Positions 42,501-49,506 of a stretch of 64,000 bases of DNA are shown one piece after another (the stretch's first letter is position 1; the number at the start of each line of letters is the position of its first letter). The notes beneath the pieces are model-generated. The model saw nothing but the letters and a program-made list of their open reading frames with translations, had not been told where the DNA came from and did no database searches. The position numbers and the translations under genes were made by a program. Source of the DNA: Streptomyces flavofungini (lineage in GTDB: Bacteria; Actinomycetota; Actinomycetes; Streptomycetales; Streptomycetaceae); the NCBI RefSeq assembly GCF_014650815.1, contig NZ_BMVR01000014.1, forward strand, positions 186,001 to 250,000, in the 5' to 3' direction.

Positions 42501-42939
42501 GGCGATCGGCAGGCTCACCGTGACCCGGCTCCTCGACCGGCCGCAGCCCGCCGAACAGGCCTCACCGGACGGCCCGTTGATCGTCCTGAGTGCCTGCGAG
42601 ACCGACCTGAGCACCCGCGACCACGACGAGGCCCTGACCCTCACCACGGCGTTCGTCTCCGGTGGCGCACGTGATGTCGTGGGGTCGCGGTGGACCGCCC
42701 GGGACGGCGCGTCGATGCTCCTGATGACGGTCTTCCACCACCATGTGCGGGCCGGGCTGAGCCCGGTCGACGCCCTGCGGGCGGCGCAGCTCTGGATGCT
42801 CGACCCGGACCGCGAGGACCCGGGCTGCCTGAGCGCCGAGCTGCGGTCCGACATCGGCCGCTCCGACCTCCAACGGCCCGCCGTCTGGGCCGCATTCATC
42901 CATCAGGGCCACCCCGGCCAGGGAGAGGAGAGCGTATGA
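39571..42939 (+). CDS. CHAT-domain (caspase-like) protease with long helical N-terminal region
   Basis: 1122-residue cytoplasmic protein. GTG start preceded by GAGGAG. The C-terminal about 300 residues are a CHAT peptidase: catalytic His956 in MVHLATHGMAG and Cys1009 in IVLSACETDLSTRDHDEALTLTTAFVSGGARDVVGSRW, with an earlier VVLVPCGRLGIVPWHAARF strand. The N-terminal 800 residues are alpha-helical and tetratricopeptide-like (for example VAASSLWSLADSYRARWYREHSESDADAVTDTANEAMATLA), interrupted by an Ala/Gly/Pro-rich linker near residue 240. Such helices usually sense or bind partners. Its stop overlaps the next start, coupling it to an antitoxin-like and a RES gene. Substrate unknown; the neighbour is an attractive candidate. 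Confidence 0.92.
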   Translation: MGEEAESGGVQAVRAWAGEAVERARALLPDPGTAARPLRAHDESVAELDALSHLLDHDPELRGSVTVWLGGALTLRHGVGGGTPADRERAHTLLRDVRDPATRVGASARAEDRRWAALFLLTHALPLQDMLGGLAPEPDATAFFDMIMRAGPSGVAAFSAEVQELVAEAAELPLPPETRTHLRQVRDLQAQPSAEGLTELFTNLMPDDGAPGSDQLRQMMTKLLGAMGGAAGPSAGAGTAARADTGTRDVPNPGETAGASAPGPATAAPVGGDTPPAPRTPEDFRRLLAAWQAVNTTSVDFVNHAGGGDPAALNQQLKRLREAQDGLPDGMQDQDALEGLMSILLSVADGAGGTLQDQALGLAHTQTVTDYLRRKSEGSFPRADLFATMADATALMAEIRTAGQAEDVDRLRALLPRAEALADAVPEDHDLRAVAVLTRAMARFLLAQSTKDKELLLGGLDDFEAAKAAAANSSLPFGGEELTALAPDIDTLRSCLTGDPAGIPDRVVPPPDAPADQLHSAANRLDMRHHLTKDPADLDAVITTLERLREHIRDGRAPRVAASSLWSLADSYRARWYREHSESDADAVTDTANEAMATLAADVLLQHGAEHRLTTARSGASLGVQAALWAAAHGRVADAVTALELGRALVLQAAATSRAVPDLLTERGHPELAAAWRKSGAADSAELPAELPSTLRRQALEALGYRQDGGLLDTPTLRELADGVGESGADALIYLVPGSDGEAPGMVLAVGPEIGVGVGPLPSLSAAASAPLERYLDAAAARPPDHVDKQAEDAWEEALSDLCDWAYEVIAQILPGLTEHLPRDAAGPRTPRVVLVPCGRLGIVPWHAARFPADAPHDYLCQALVISYAASGGQFLRTVKRAPRDPISAPALVADPSISLTYAELEVLELRRAFYPGARLYGDFATLPPDSVPTGTPDELLALLAQDHSMVHLATHGMAGTRPTGSALHLAPTDPGEAIGRLTVTRLLDRPQPAEQASPDGPLIVLSACETDLSTRDHDEALTLTTAFVSGGARDVVGSRWTARDGASMLLMTVFHHHVRAGLSPVDALRAAQLWMLDPDREDPGCLSAELRSDIGRSDLQRPAVWAAFIHQGHPGQGEESV

Positions 42940-43625
42940 CCCCGGGCGAGGACAACGGGACGCGGGTGCTCAGGCTCATCGACGAACACCTGGACAGCAT
43001 CCGCGACCGGCTGACCGACGAGCAGTACGACCTCCTGCTCACCCGCCTGCGCGCCCTGGCCGACACCCCGGCGGGCGACGCCCGGGCCGCGCGCCGGGCC
43101 TTCCAGGCCGTACGCCTGAGTCTGGTGCCGCTGCCGTTCGACCATCCGGTCCGGGAAGCCCTGGACTCCGTCCGGCTGGTCGCCACGGCGCCCGTCGGCG
43201 ACCGGGTCGTCCTGCGGACACGGGACCTGCTGGCGCGGCTCGCGGCCACGCCGGCTCCGCCCGACACCGCGGCCATCATCGCCGCCGTCGAGGACCGGCT
43301 GCTGCACGCGCCCGCCCTGTCGGCCGCCGAGGTCCGCACCCGGTACCGCGGTGCGGCTCCGCCCCCCGAGCTGATCCGGCTCACCGACCCCGAACTCGGC
43401 GACCGCTACCCGGAGTTCCAGTTCGCGCCCGGCGGCGGAGCACCGTACGACGTCGTCCTTGAGGTCAACCGGGTGCTGCTCGCCGACGCGGACCCCTGGG
43501 GTGCCGCCGACTGGTGGCTGAGCGGCAATCCATGGCTGGGCGGAGGTCCACCCGCCGCCCTCCTCGGCATCCGGCCGGACCGCGACCTCGTGGGCGCGGC
43601 CGTGGCGTTGGTGGAGGGGGCCTGA
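42936..43625 (+). CDS. DUF2384/MbcA-ParS-like protein, probable RES antitoxin partner
   Basis: 229-residue protein whose ATG overlaps the CHAT stop (ATGA). The N-terminal half is helical (VLRLIDEHLDSIRDRLTDEQYDLLLTRLRALADTP). The C-terminal part has the pattern of MbcA/ParS toxin-binding domains: DRYPEFQFAPGGGAPYDVVLEVNRVLL, then DPWGAADWWLSGNPWLGGGPPAALLGIRPDRDLVGAAVALVEG. In the known family this part masks the active site of a RES toxin, and the gene directly downstream is a RES protein, overlapping by one base. No helix-turn-helix is evident. Antitoxin function is inferred from family and pairing. Confidence 0.82.
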   Translation: MTPGEDNGTRVLRLIDEHLDSIRDRLTDEQYDLLLTRLRALADTPAGDARAARRAFQAVRLSLVPLPFDHPVREALDSVRLVATAPVGDRVVLRTRDLLARLAATPAPPDTAAIIAAVEDRLLHAPALSAAEVRTRYRGAAPPPELIRLTDPELGDRYPEFQFAPGGGAPYDVVLEVNRVLLADADPWGAADWWLSGNPWLGGGPPAALLGIRPDRDLVGAAVALVEGA

Positions 43626-44302
43626 TGCACGAGGAAACCGTGTCGCCCTCCGCGTACCGCTTCCAGCCGCACTGGGAGCTGCTGCCCGCCGGTACCCACC
43701 TGTGGCGGATGCACTCGTCCCGGTACGCGGCCGAGGAGTTCAAGCCGTTCAGCGCGGACGACCCCCGCCCCGGGCGCTTCCACGCCACACCGGAGGACCC
43801 GTACCCCTGTCTGTACGCCGCGACGGACTCGCAGACCGCCTTCGCCGAGGCCCTGGTGCGCTCGATCCCCTTCGACCGGGAGACCAGCATGCGCCTGGTC
43901 CCGTTGGCCTCGGTACGGGGCTTCTCGCTGAACGCGGTGCGGACCCGGTGCGAGCTGAGGCTGGTCTCGCTGTGCTCCGGGGCGGCCCTCGCCGCCGTCT
44001 GCCAGGACAATCTCCTCCTGGAGAGCGAGGGACCCGAGCACTACGCGAGTACGCGGCTCTGGGCGCGGGAGATCCGGGCCCAGGCACCCGAGGCCATGGG
44101 GATGATCTGGGGTTCGCGGCGCAACCCTTCGCAGCGGGCCCTGGTGCTCTTCGGGGACCGCTTCGCGCACTGCGCGGACGGGCCGCTCGAAGCGCTGTCG
44201 CACGGCAGCATCCCGGACCTCGGCTCCGCGGACGGCATCAAGAAGGCCAACGAGGTGCTGGCGCCGCTCTATTCAGCGATCAAGGAACCGCTGCACCGCT
44301 GA
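43625..44302 (+). CDS. RES-domain protein (NAD+-degrading toxin family)
   Basis: 225-residue RES-domain protein. Its ATG overlaps the preceding stop (TGATG). Recognisable parts: THLWRMHSSRY with the conserved Arg near the N-terminus, GRFHATPEDPYPCLYAATDSQTAFAEALVRS (Tyr and Glu of the active pocket), and late GMIWGSRRNPSQRALVLFGDR. Known RES toxins such as MbcT phosphorolyse or hydrolyse NAD+. It lies next to a DUF2384-like partner, as in Xre-RES modules, but here the pair is coupled behind a CHAT protease. The third gene of the block; no other gene follows for 208 bases. Confidence 0.88.
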   Translation: MHEETVSPSAYRFQPHWELLPAGTHLWRMHSSRYAAEEFKPFSADDPRPGRFHATPEDPYPCLYAATDSQTAFAEALVRSIPFDRETSMRLVPLASVRGFSLNAVRTRCELRLVSLCSGAALAAVCQDNLLLESEGPEHYASTRLWAREIRAQAPEAMGMIWGSRRNPSQRALVLFGDRFAHCADGPLEALSHGSIPDLGSADGIKKANEVLAPLYSAIKEPLHR

Positions 44303-44510
44303 TCCCACCGCACTGCCCAGGACCCGCCCAGGGCACGACCAGTCCGCGACCGGCCGGTCCGATTCACTGGAAGGGCGGGTCGCCCGGAAGGAACGGTTGG
44401 GGGGAGCCCTCCCCCGGGCGGCCCGCTTCCCCGGCACCGCCGGAATCGGAGCTGTGCCAATTCACGTAAGGGACAGGCACGTTGGAGTCGACGTCACATA
44501 CCGTGGCCAT
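44303..44510. other. 208-base gap separating the two blocks of the locus
   Basis: This is the only sizeable gap between 39571 and 58590. It must either contain the promoter of the second block or be read through. I see no terminator stem of note and no clear -35/-10 pair; TTGGAG at about 44482 with CATACC further on is a weak possibility that would give a leaderless mRNA at the ATG at 44511. Confidence 0.35.
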
Positions 44511-44738
44511 ATGACCACGGGGATGGCTGGATGGGCACACGGCCGCGCGGGTCGTACGGTGACCTGGCCCGCCCCGGACACGTACGTACTCGTCGACGGC
44601 GTCCTGCTGCGCATGGTTCCGGAGCCGCCCGGCCTGCCGCCGGGTACGGCCGTCACCGTGCGCGACGACCCCGAACGGCAGCGGCTGGTGGCCCATGCCG
44701 AGGAAGCGGCCGACGACACGGAGGGGGCGGCCGAATGA
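44511..44738 (+). CDS. Small protein opening the vWA-GTPase operon
   Basis: 75-residue protein, MTTGMAGWAHGRAGRTVTWP at the start, then YVLVDGVLLRMVPEPPGLPPGTAVTVRDDPERQRLVAHAEEAA. It looks like a small beta-rich domain with an acidic helical tail. No known family. The case that it is real rests on its stop overlapping the vWA start (ATGA) and on codon bias. Possibly a structural adaptor of the system. Confidence 0.7.
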   Translation: MTTGMAGWAHGRAGRTVTWPAPDTYVLVDGVLLRMVPEPPGLPPGTAVTVRDDPERQRLVAHAEEAADDTEGAAE

Positions 44739-45505
44739 GCGTCAACGGCATCGAGTTCGGGTCCGGGTACGAGGAGCGGCAGCCCGTCCTGCTCCTCCTG
44801 GACACCTCCGCCTCCATGGGGCGGCCCGCGGAGCAGCCGCGGATCGACGAGCTGAACCGCGCGCTGACGGGCTGGTTCGACGGGGTCCGCGCGCAGGAGC
44901 GCCTGCGCACCCGGGTGGAGGTCTGCCTCCTCACCTTCGACTCGGCGGTGCGGGTCTACGACCCCGGCCCCGGCCGTCTGGTGCCGGTCGAGGAGGCCAC
45001 CGCCGACCGCCTCTTCGTACCGGTGGACAGCATGCACCCGCCCACGCTGCGCGCCGAGGGCCTGACCCGGCTGACGGACGCCGTGGAGACGGCCCTCGAC
45101 CTGGCCCGCGCTCGCTACCGCACCCTGCAACGGCAACGCGTGCCCGTCCGGCGCCCCTTCGTGTGGGTGCTGACGGACGGCGCGCCGAGCGACGCCGAGG
45201 GCCACCCCCTGGACGCGACCGCCCTGGACGGCACGGCGGGGCGGGTGCGCCAGGGCGAGATGCGGGGCGAGTGGGTCTTCCAGGTGATCGGGGTACGCGG
45301 CGCCGACCTGCCGATGCTCCGGGTCCTCGCGCCGAAGGCCACGTCCCCGTTGGAGAACCTGGCCTTCGGGCGGATCCTCGACCTGCTGTTCCAGAGCACG
45401 GACGACAGCAGCCCGGACCAGAACGCGGACCTCATCCACCAGCAGGTCAACGACCGCGCCGCCAAGCTCGCCCGCATGGACCGCATGGAGAGGGACCTCC
45501 GGTGA
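44735..45505 (+). CDS. vWA-domain protein (TerY/YegL-like)
   Basis: 256-residue single von Willebrand A domain. The MIDAS metal site is complete: DTSAS (Asp23, Ser25, Ser27) in VLLLLDTSASMGRPAEQPRIDELNRALTGW, the Thr-bearing LRAEGLTRLTDAVETAL, and WVLTDGAPSDAEG. Its size and motifs match the TerY/YegL group, which in bacteria is encoded with a PP2C phosphatase and a kinase, exactly the genes that follow. It likely binds a protein partner through its metal. The stop overlaps the next GTG (GTGA). Confidence 0.93.
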   Translation: MSVNGIEFGSGYEERQPVLLLLDTSASMGRPAEQPRIDELNRALTGWFDGVRAQERLRTRVEVCLLTFDSAVRVYDPGPGRLVPVEEATADRLFVPVDSMHPPTLRAEGLTRLTDAVETALDLARARYRTLQRQRVPVRRPFVWVLTDGAPSDAEGHPLDATALDGTAGRVRQGEMRGEWVFQVIGVRGADLPMLRVLAPKATSPLENLAFGRILDLLFQSTDDSSPDQNADLIHQQVNDRAAKLARMDRMERDLR

Positions 45506-46356
45506 TCGTCGCGGGCGCCGCCGTCCAGGGCACCGCCCATCTCGCCGCCGGGCAGGGCTGCCAGGACGCGTTCAAGGCGGTCGACCTGGGCAACGCGGCG
45601 GTCCTCGCGGTGTCCGACGGGGCGGGCAGCCGCGACCGCAGCGCCCTGGGTGCGCACATCGCGGTCGACGCGGCCTGCCGCCTGCTGGCGGAGGACGTGC
45701 CGGGCGCGGAGGAGACGCCGGAGGCGTGGACCCGGTGGACCGCGGGGCGCGGGAGGAGGGTGGTCGAGGAGTATCTGCGCGCGGTGTCGGGAGTGCTGGG
45801 CACCGAGACGGGAGTGCCGGGCGCGGAGACGGGACTGCCGGGCACCGAGACGCGACTGCTGAGCACGGAGACGCGACTGCCGGGCACCGAGACGGGTGCA
45901 GGCGACCCCGGCGCGCTGGCAGCCACCCTCACCGCCGCGGTCGTGGCCCCGCCCTGGGCCGCCTTCGTGTCGCTGGGCGACGGCTTCGGCACCCTGCTGA
46001 CCCGCGACGACCGCTGCCACCTGGTCCTCCCGCCGCCCGCCGCCCCCGCCGCCTTCCTCTCCTCGCCCGGCGCGGCCCTGCGCGTCCGTACCTTCGTCGT
46101 CTGGGAGCCGGAGCTCGACGGCGTGGTCCTGGCCACCGACGGCTGCGCCGCCCTCACCCTCGACCACCCGGACAGCCGACAACTCCCCCCGGAGTGCGGC
46201 CCCTTGCCGTCCGAGCGCTTCTTCCTCGGCCTCGCCGCCACGCTCCGCGAGAACCACGGGGACGCCGAGCCGCTGCGACGCGGCCTCTCCGGCCCCGACG
46301 CCGCCCGGACCGGTGACGACCTGACCGTCCTGTGCGCACTCGTCGAAGGGCGGTGA
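45502..46356 (+). CDS. PP2C-type protein phosphatase
   Basis: 284-residue phosphatase, GTG start overlapping the vWA stop. Metal ligands are visible: CQDAF (Asp22), LAVSDGAGSRDRSALGAHIAVDAA (Asp39, Gly40), VVLATDGCAAL and the closing ARTGDDLTVLCAL. The MIVAGAAVQGTAHLAAGQGCQDA opening is characteristic of phosphatases in vWA-PP2C-kinase triads. Residues about 98-132 are a species-specific insert made of five heptapeptide repeats (consensus LPGTETR) between helix and strand. It should remove phosphate from Ser/Thr, presumably reversing the kinase encoded next. The stop overlaps the next GTG. Confidence 0.92.
   Translation: MIVAGAAVQGTAHLAAGQGCQDAFKAVDLGNAAVLAVSDGAGSRDRSALGAHIAVDAACRLLAEDVPGAEETPEAWTRWTAGRGRRVVEEYLRAVSGVLGTETGVPGAETGLPGTETRLLSTETRLPGTETGAGDPGALAATLTAAVVAPPWAAFVSLGDGFGTLLTRDDRCHLVLPPPAAPAAFLSSPGAALRVRTFVVWEPELDGVVLATDGCAALTLDHPDSRQLPPECGPLPSERFFLGLAATLRENHGDAEPLRRGLSGPDAARTGDDLTVLCALVEGR
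45793..45897 (+). repeat. In-frame 21-bp tandem repeat, five copies, inside the phosphatase gene
   Basis: Five 21-base units encode VLGTETG, VPGAETG, LPGTETR, LLSTETR, LPGTETG. The third base and several first bases vary, so the array is not brand new. It forms an insert in the PP2C domain and may vary in copy number between strains. Confidence 0.95.
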
Positions 46357-47411
46357 GCGTGGGACTGACAGTGGTGTCCGGCAGCGGGCACACATGGCGC
46401 CTCACCGAACAGATCGGCAGCGGCTCGGAGGGGTTCGTGTACGGCGTCGACGACGCCCGCCCCCTCGTCGCGAAGCTCGTCCCGGACCCGCCCGACCCGG
46501 AGGCCTACCGGCGCCGCGTGGCCCGGCTGGTGCGCCAGCGCCGCGAACCCCGCACCGTCGGCCTGCTCGCCGGCACCCCCGTCCGCCTCGCCTGGCCGTT
46601 GGTCTCGGTGCGCACGGCCGACAGCACCGCCGCGGACGGCGTCGACGGCTACGTGATGCCCGACATGCGGCACGCCTTCCAGCCGTTCAACCACCTCCTC
46701 AGCGTGTCCGCCCGGCGCGCCTTCCTGCCCCGGGCGACCTGGGCTACCGCCCTGCGCGCCGCCCTCGCCCTCGCCCGGCTCCTGGGCGAACTGCACGCCG
46801 AGGGCTATGTGGTGGGCGACCTCAAGACCGACAACCTCTGGGTCGGCGAGAGCGGCCGCGTCGGCATGGCGGACGTCGACTCCTGGCAGTTCACGGACGG
46901 CCGCGAGGTGTTCCCCGGCCGGATGCGCACCCCCGGCTACACGGCCCCCGAGCGGCTCGGCGCGGCCATCGGCACGCCGCCGGACACCGCGTCCGACGAC
47001 TTCGCCCTGGCCGTCCTGGTCCACCAACTGCTCCTGGCCGGACTGCACCCCTTCGCGGGGCATCCGGCGGACGGCGGCGACTATCTGTCGTACGACGACA
47101 ACGTGCTGCACGGCCGCTGCCGCATCGTCGACCGCGCCTCGGTGCTGCTGCCCCGCTCCGTGCCGCCCGCCGACCTGCTGCCGAGACGGCTCGCGGAGCT
47201 GTTCCGGCGGGCGTTCGCGCACACGGGGCGGCGTCCGACGGCGGTCGAGTGGGCCGAGGCGCTCGCGGCCGAGCTGCGCCCCGGCCGGCTGAAGGGGTGC
47301 GCGGTGAACACCCGCCACATCCACACCGTGGAACGGCCGTGGTGCCCCTGGTGCGACCAGACCGAGCACGGCTCCGACAGCTACCCCGACCCGCCGCAGG
47401 AGGAAGCATGA
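46353..47411 (+). CDS. Protein kinase-like protein (YegI-type) with C-terminal CxxC
   Basis: 352-residue kinase-fold protein. The GTG overlaps the phosphatase stop. A glycine-rich loop IGSGSEGFVYGV (22-31), a lysine in VAKLV (Lys41), the catalytic loop VVGDLKTDNLWV (Asp156, Lys158, Asn161) and DVDSW in place of DFG (Asp174) are present; the HRD histidine-arginine is replaced by VVGD. The PGYTAPER motif follows. The C-terminus ends in a CPWCD pair, perhaps half a zinc ribbon. This matches kinases of the vWA-PP2C-kinase triad (YegI/TerY-P). Active-site residues suggest real phosphotransfer. The stop overlaps the next ATG. Confidence 0.9.
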   Translation: MSVGLTVVSGSGHTWRLTEQIGSGSEGFVYGVDDARPLVAKLVPDPPDPEAYRRRVARLVRQRREPRTVGLLAGTPVRLAWPLVSVRTADSTAADGVDGYVMPDMRHAFQPFNHLLSVSARRAFLPRATWATALRAALALARLLGELHAEGYVVGDLKTDNLWVGESGRVGMADVDSWQFTDGREVFPGRMRTPGYTAPERLGAAIGTPPDTASDDFALAVLVHQLLLAGLHPFAGHPADGGDYLSYDDNVLHGRCRIVDRASVLLPRSVPPADLLPRRLAELFRRAFAHTGRRPTAVEWAEALAAELRPGRLKGCAVNTRHIHTVERPWCPWCDQTEHGSDSYPDPPQEEA

Positions 47412-48088
47412 CACCCCTCCCCCAGCCCCGGGTCCGCCCGCGCGGGGCGACCCCCCTCTCCGTCGCCCGGACGCTGGACCGCTGCACGGTCCTCGGCCCC
47501 GGCAACCGTGCCGTCATCTGGGTGCAGGGCTGTCCGCTGCGCTGCCAGGGCTGCGTGGCCGCGGAGACCCTGCCGTTCGAGGGCGGCACCAGCCGGTCGG
47601 TCGCCGAACTCGCCGACTGGCTCTGTGCGTTGGGCGACATCGAGGGCGTCACGTTCTCCGGCGGTGAGCCGTTCAGCCAGGCCCGGGGGCTCGCCGAGCT
47701 GCTCGACGCGGTGCGGGAGCGGCGGCCGGACTTCGGCGCGCTGGCGTACTCCGGGTTCCGCCACGAGGCGCTGCGGCGCGGCGGGCCGGACCGGATCGCC
47801 CTCCTTGAACGGCTCGACCTGCTGGTGGACGGGCCGTACGTGGCGGCGCGGCACGCCAGTCTGCGCTGGCGCGGCTCGGACAACCAGCGGCTGATCCCGC
47901 TCACCGACCGCTACACCCGGTTCCTGGACGAGCCGGACACGACCGCCGGGATCGAACTGTCGGTGGCGGCGGGCGGCGCACTGTCCTGGTCCGGGGTGCC
48001 GCCGACGCCCGGATTCCGGAGAAGACTCGAAGAACGGCTCGCGGCGCGGGGGTTCGTGCTGCACACCGAGGCACGGAGGGAACGATGA
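47408..48088 (+). CDS. Radical SAM protein, NrdG/activating-enzyme-like
   Basis: 226-residue radical SAM enzyme. The 4Fe-4S motif is GCPLRCQGC (Cys42, Cys46, Cys49, CxxxCxxC), followed by GVTFSGGEPFSQARGL for SAM. The size and the RTLDRCTVLGPGNRAVIWVQG opening fit the 4Fe-4S single-cluster activase group that includes the anaerobic ribonucleotide reductase activator and similar stand-alone enzymes. No ribonucleotide reductase or other glycyl-radical enzyme is near, so it may modify a component of this locus. Start and stop both overlap neighbours by four bases. Confidence 0.92.
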   Translation: MTPLPQPRVRPRGATPLSVARTLDRCTVLGPGNRAVIWVQGCPLRCQGCVAAETLPFEGGTSRSVAELADWLCALGDIEGVTFSGGEPFSQARGLAELLDAVRERRPDFGALAYSGFRHEALRRGGPDRIALLERLDLLVDGPYVAARHASLRWRGSDNQRLIPLTDRYTRFLDEPDTTAGIELSVAAGGALSWSGVPPTPGFRRRLEERLAARGFVLHTEARRER

Positions 48089-49506
48089 GCGGATCACCGA
48101 AGTACAGCAGCGTCCGTGTCGGCGCGCTGTACGCCCAGCGGGAGGCGGCGGAACGCCGCCGCCGGGCCGAGGAGCGCCGGGCCAGGGAACGCAGGCGGGC
48201 CACCAGGCGGGCCCAGCTCGCCCAGGAGGCGGCCCGGCGCCGGGCCGAAGTCGCCCTCAAAGACGCCGAGTTGGCGAACCGGCGGGCGGCGGAGCGCGAC
48301 GCCCGCCTGGTCCGGGCGCGGGCCGAGCAGAGCCGTGCGGACGAGCGCGGCCTCGGTGAGGTGCACGAGCTTCTCGCCGAGGCCCAGCGGTCCGGGGCGC
48401 GGGCCGATGTCGGTTTCCTGGAGCGGGAGTTGGCCGAGCTGCGGGCGCGGGTCGCCCGTGGGGAGCAGGTCGGGGACGCGGTGGAGCGGCTGCGCGGCCG
48501 GGTCGTGAGCCTGCGCCCGGCGGCGGCCGGGAGCCGTGGGGAGGACCGCGCCGCCGTCCTGGCCGAGCTGGAACGCGGGTTCACCGCCACCGGACCCGAC
48601 GGCGGCACGCTCGACGCGGACGGGCACAAGCGCTGCGCCGACCTGCTCGACGAGCTGCGCGCGGCCGCCGGTCCGGACCGGCAGGTCCGCTTCGACGCGC
48701 TGCTCGGCACGGTCGAACACGCCCTCGCCCGGCATGCGGCGACGGTCACGCAGGCACGGGAATCCGCCGCGCGGCAGGACCAGGAGGAAACCGAGCGGCA
48801 GGCCCGGGCGGAGCGGGAGCGCGCGACGGCCGAGGCGGCGGAACGGCAGCGCGCCGAGGCCGCGGCGGCGGCCCTGGAGCTGGCCCTCGCCGAGGCCACC
48901 GAGCGCCTCGACGCGGTGCGTCCGGCGGCCCAGGGCGTGCGGGACACCGCCGTCGAACTCGGCGACCCCGGCCTCGCCGACGAGTTCGGGGACGCCCTGC
49001 GCACGGCCGACGAGGCGCTCGGCGCGCGCTCGGCGGCCGAGGCCCTGCAGGCCGTCGCCGATCTGGAGGGCCGGCTCCCCGACGCCGAGGGCCGGTTGGA
49101 CGAGCTCGAACTGGCCTATCAGCGGAGCCGGGACCTGGTGGCGGCGCTCCGGGACGCCATGACCGGCGAGGGGTTCGCCTTCGAGGGCGGCGAGGACGAA
49201 GGGGGCAGCTTCCGGCTGCACTTCACGCGGCCGACCGGGGCGACGTACGAGACCACGGTCGGCATCGGGGACGACGGTGCGCCCGTCCTCGTCTACCACG
49301 TGGAGGGCGAGCCGGACGTGACGCTGCACGCCCCGCGGGACGAGGCGGTGTGCGACACCACCGAGGCACTCCTGGAGCGGGTGCACGAGGCACTGGGCGG
49401 CGACGACGGCTTCGTACCGGGTGAGCTCACCTGGGACGGCAAGCCGCCGGGCCGCCGCGCCAAGCCGCTGCCCCGGGACACCGCCTGGAGGTGGACGACC
49501 CCGTGA
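48085..49506 (+). CDS. Long coiled-coil protein with C-terminal globular domain
   Basis: 473-residue protein. Residues about 15-80 and 225-280 are extremely Arg/Glu/Ala-rich and should form coiled coils (AERRRRAEERRARERRRATRRAQLAQEAARRR; ERQARAERERATAEAAERQRAEAAAA). The last about 110 residues form a beta-containing domain (SFRLHFTRPTGATYETTVGIGDDGAPVLVYHVEGEPDVTLHAP). No known family. It resembles scaffold or co-chaperone-like partners that sit with AAA+ ATPases; the next gene is one. Its ATG overlaps the radical SAM stop, and its stop overlaps the AAA+ start. Confidence 0.85.
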   Translation: MSGSPKYSSVRVGALYAQREAAERRRRAEERRARERRRATRRAQLAQEAARRRAEVALKDAELANRRAAERDARLVRARAEQSRADERGLGEVHELLAEAQRSGARADVGFLERELAELRARVARGEQVGDAVERLRGRVVSLRPAAAGSRGEDRAAVLAELERGFTATGPDGGTLDADGHKRCADLLDELRAAAGPDRQVRFDALLGTVEHALARHAATVTQARESAARQDQEETERQARAERERATAEAAERQRAEAAAAALELALAEATERLDAVRPAAQGVRDTAVELGDPGLADEFGDALRTADEALGARSAAEALQAVADLEGRLPDAEGRLDELELAYQRSRDLVAALRDAMTGEGFAFEGGEDEGGSFRLHFTRPTGATYETTVGIGDDGAPVLVYHVEGEPDVTLHAPRDEAVCDTTEALLERVHEALGGDDGFVPGELTWDGKPPGRRAKPLPRDTAWRWTTP

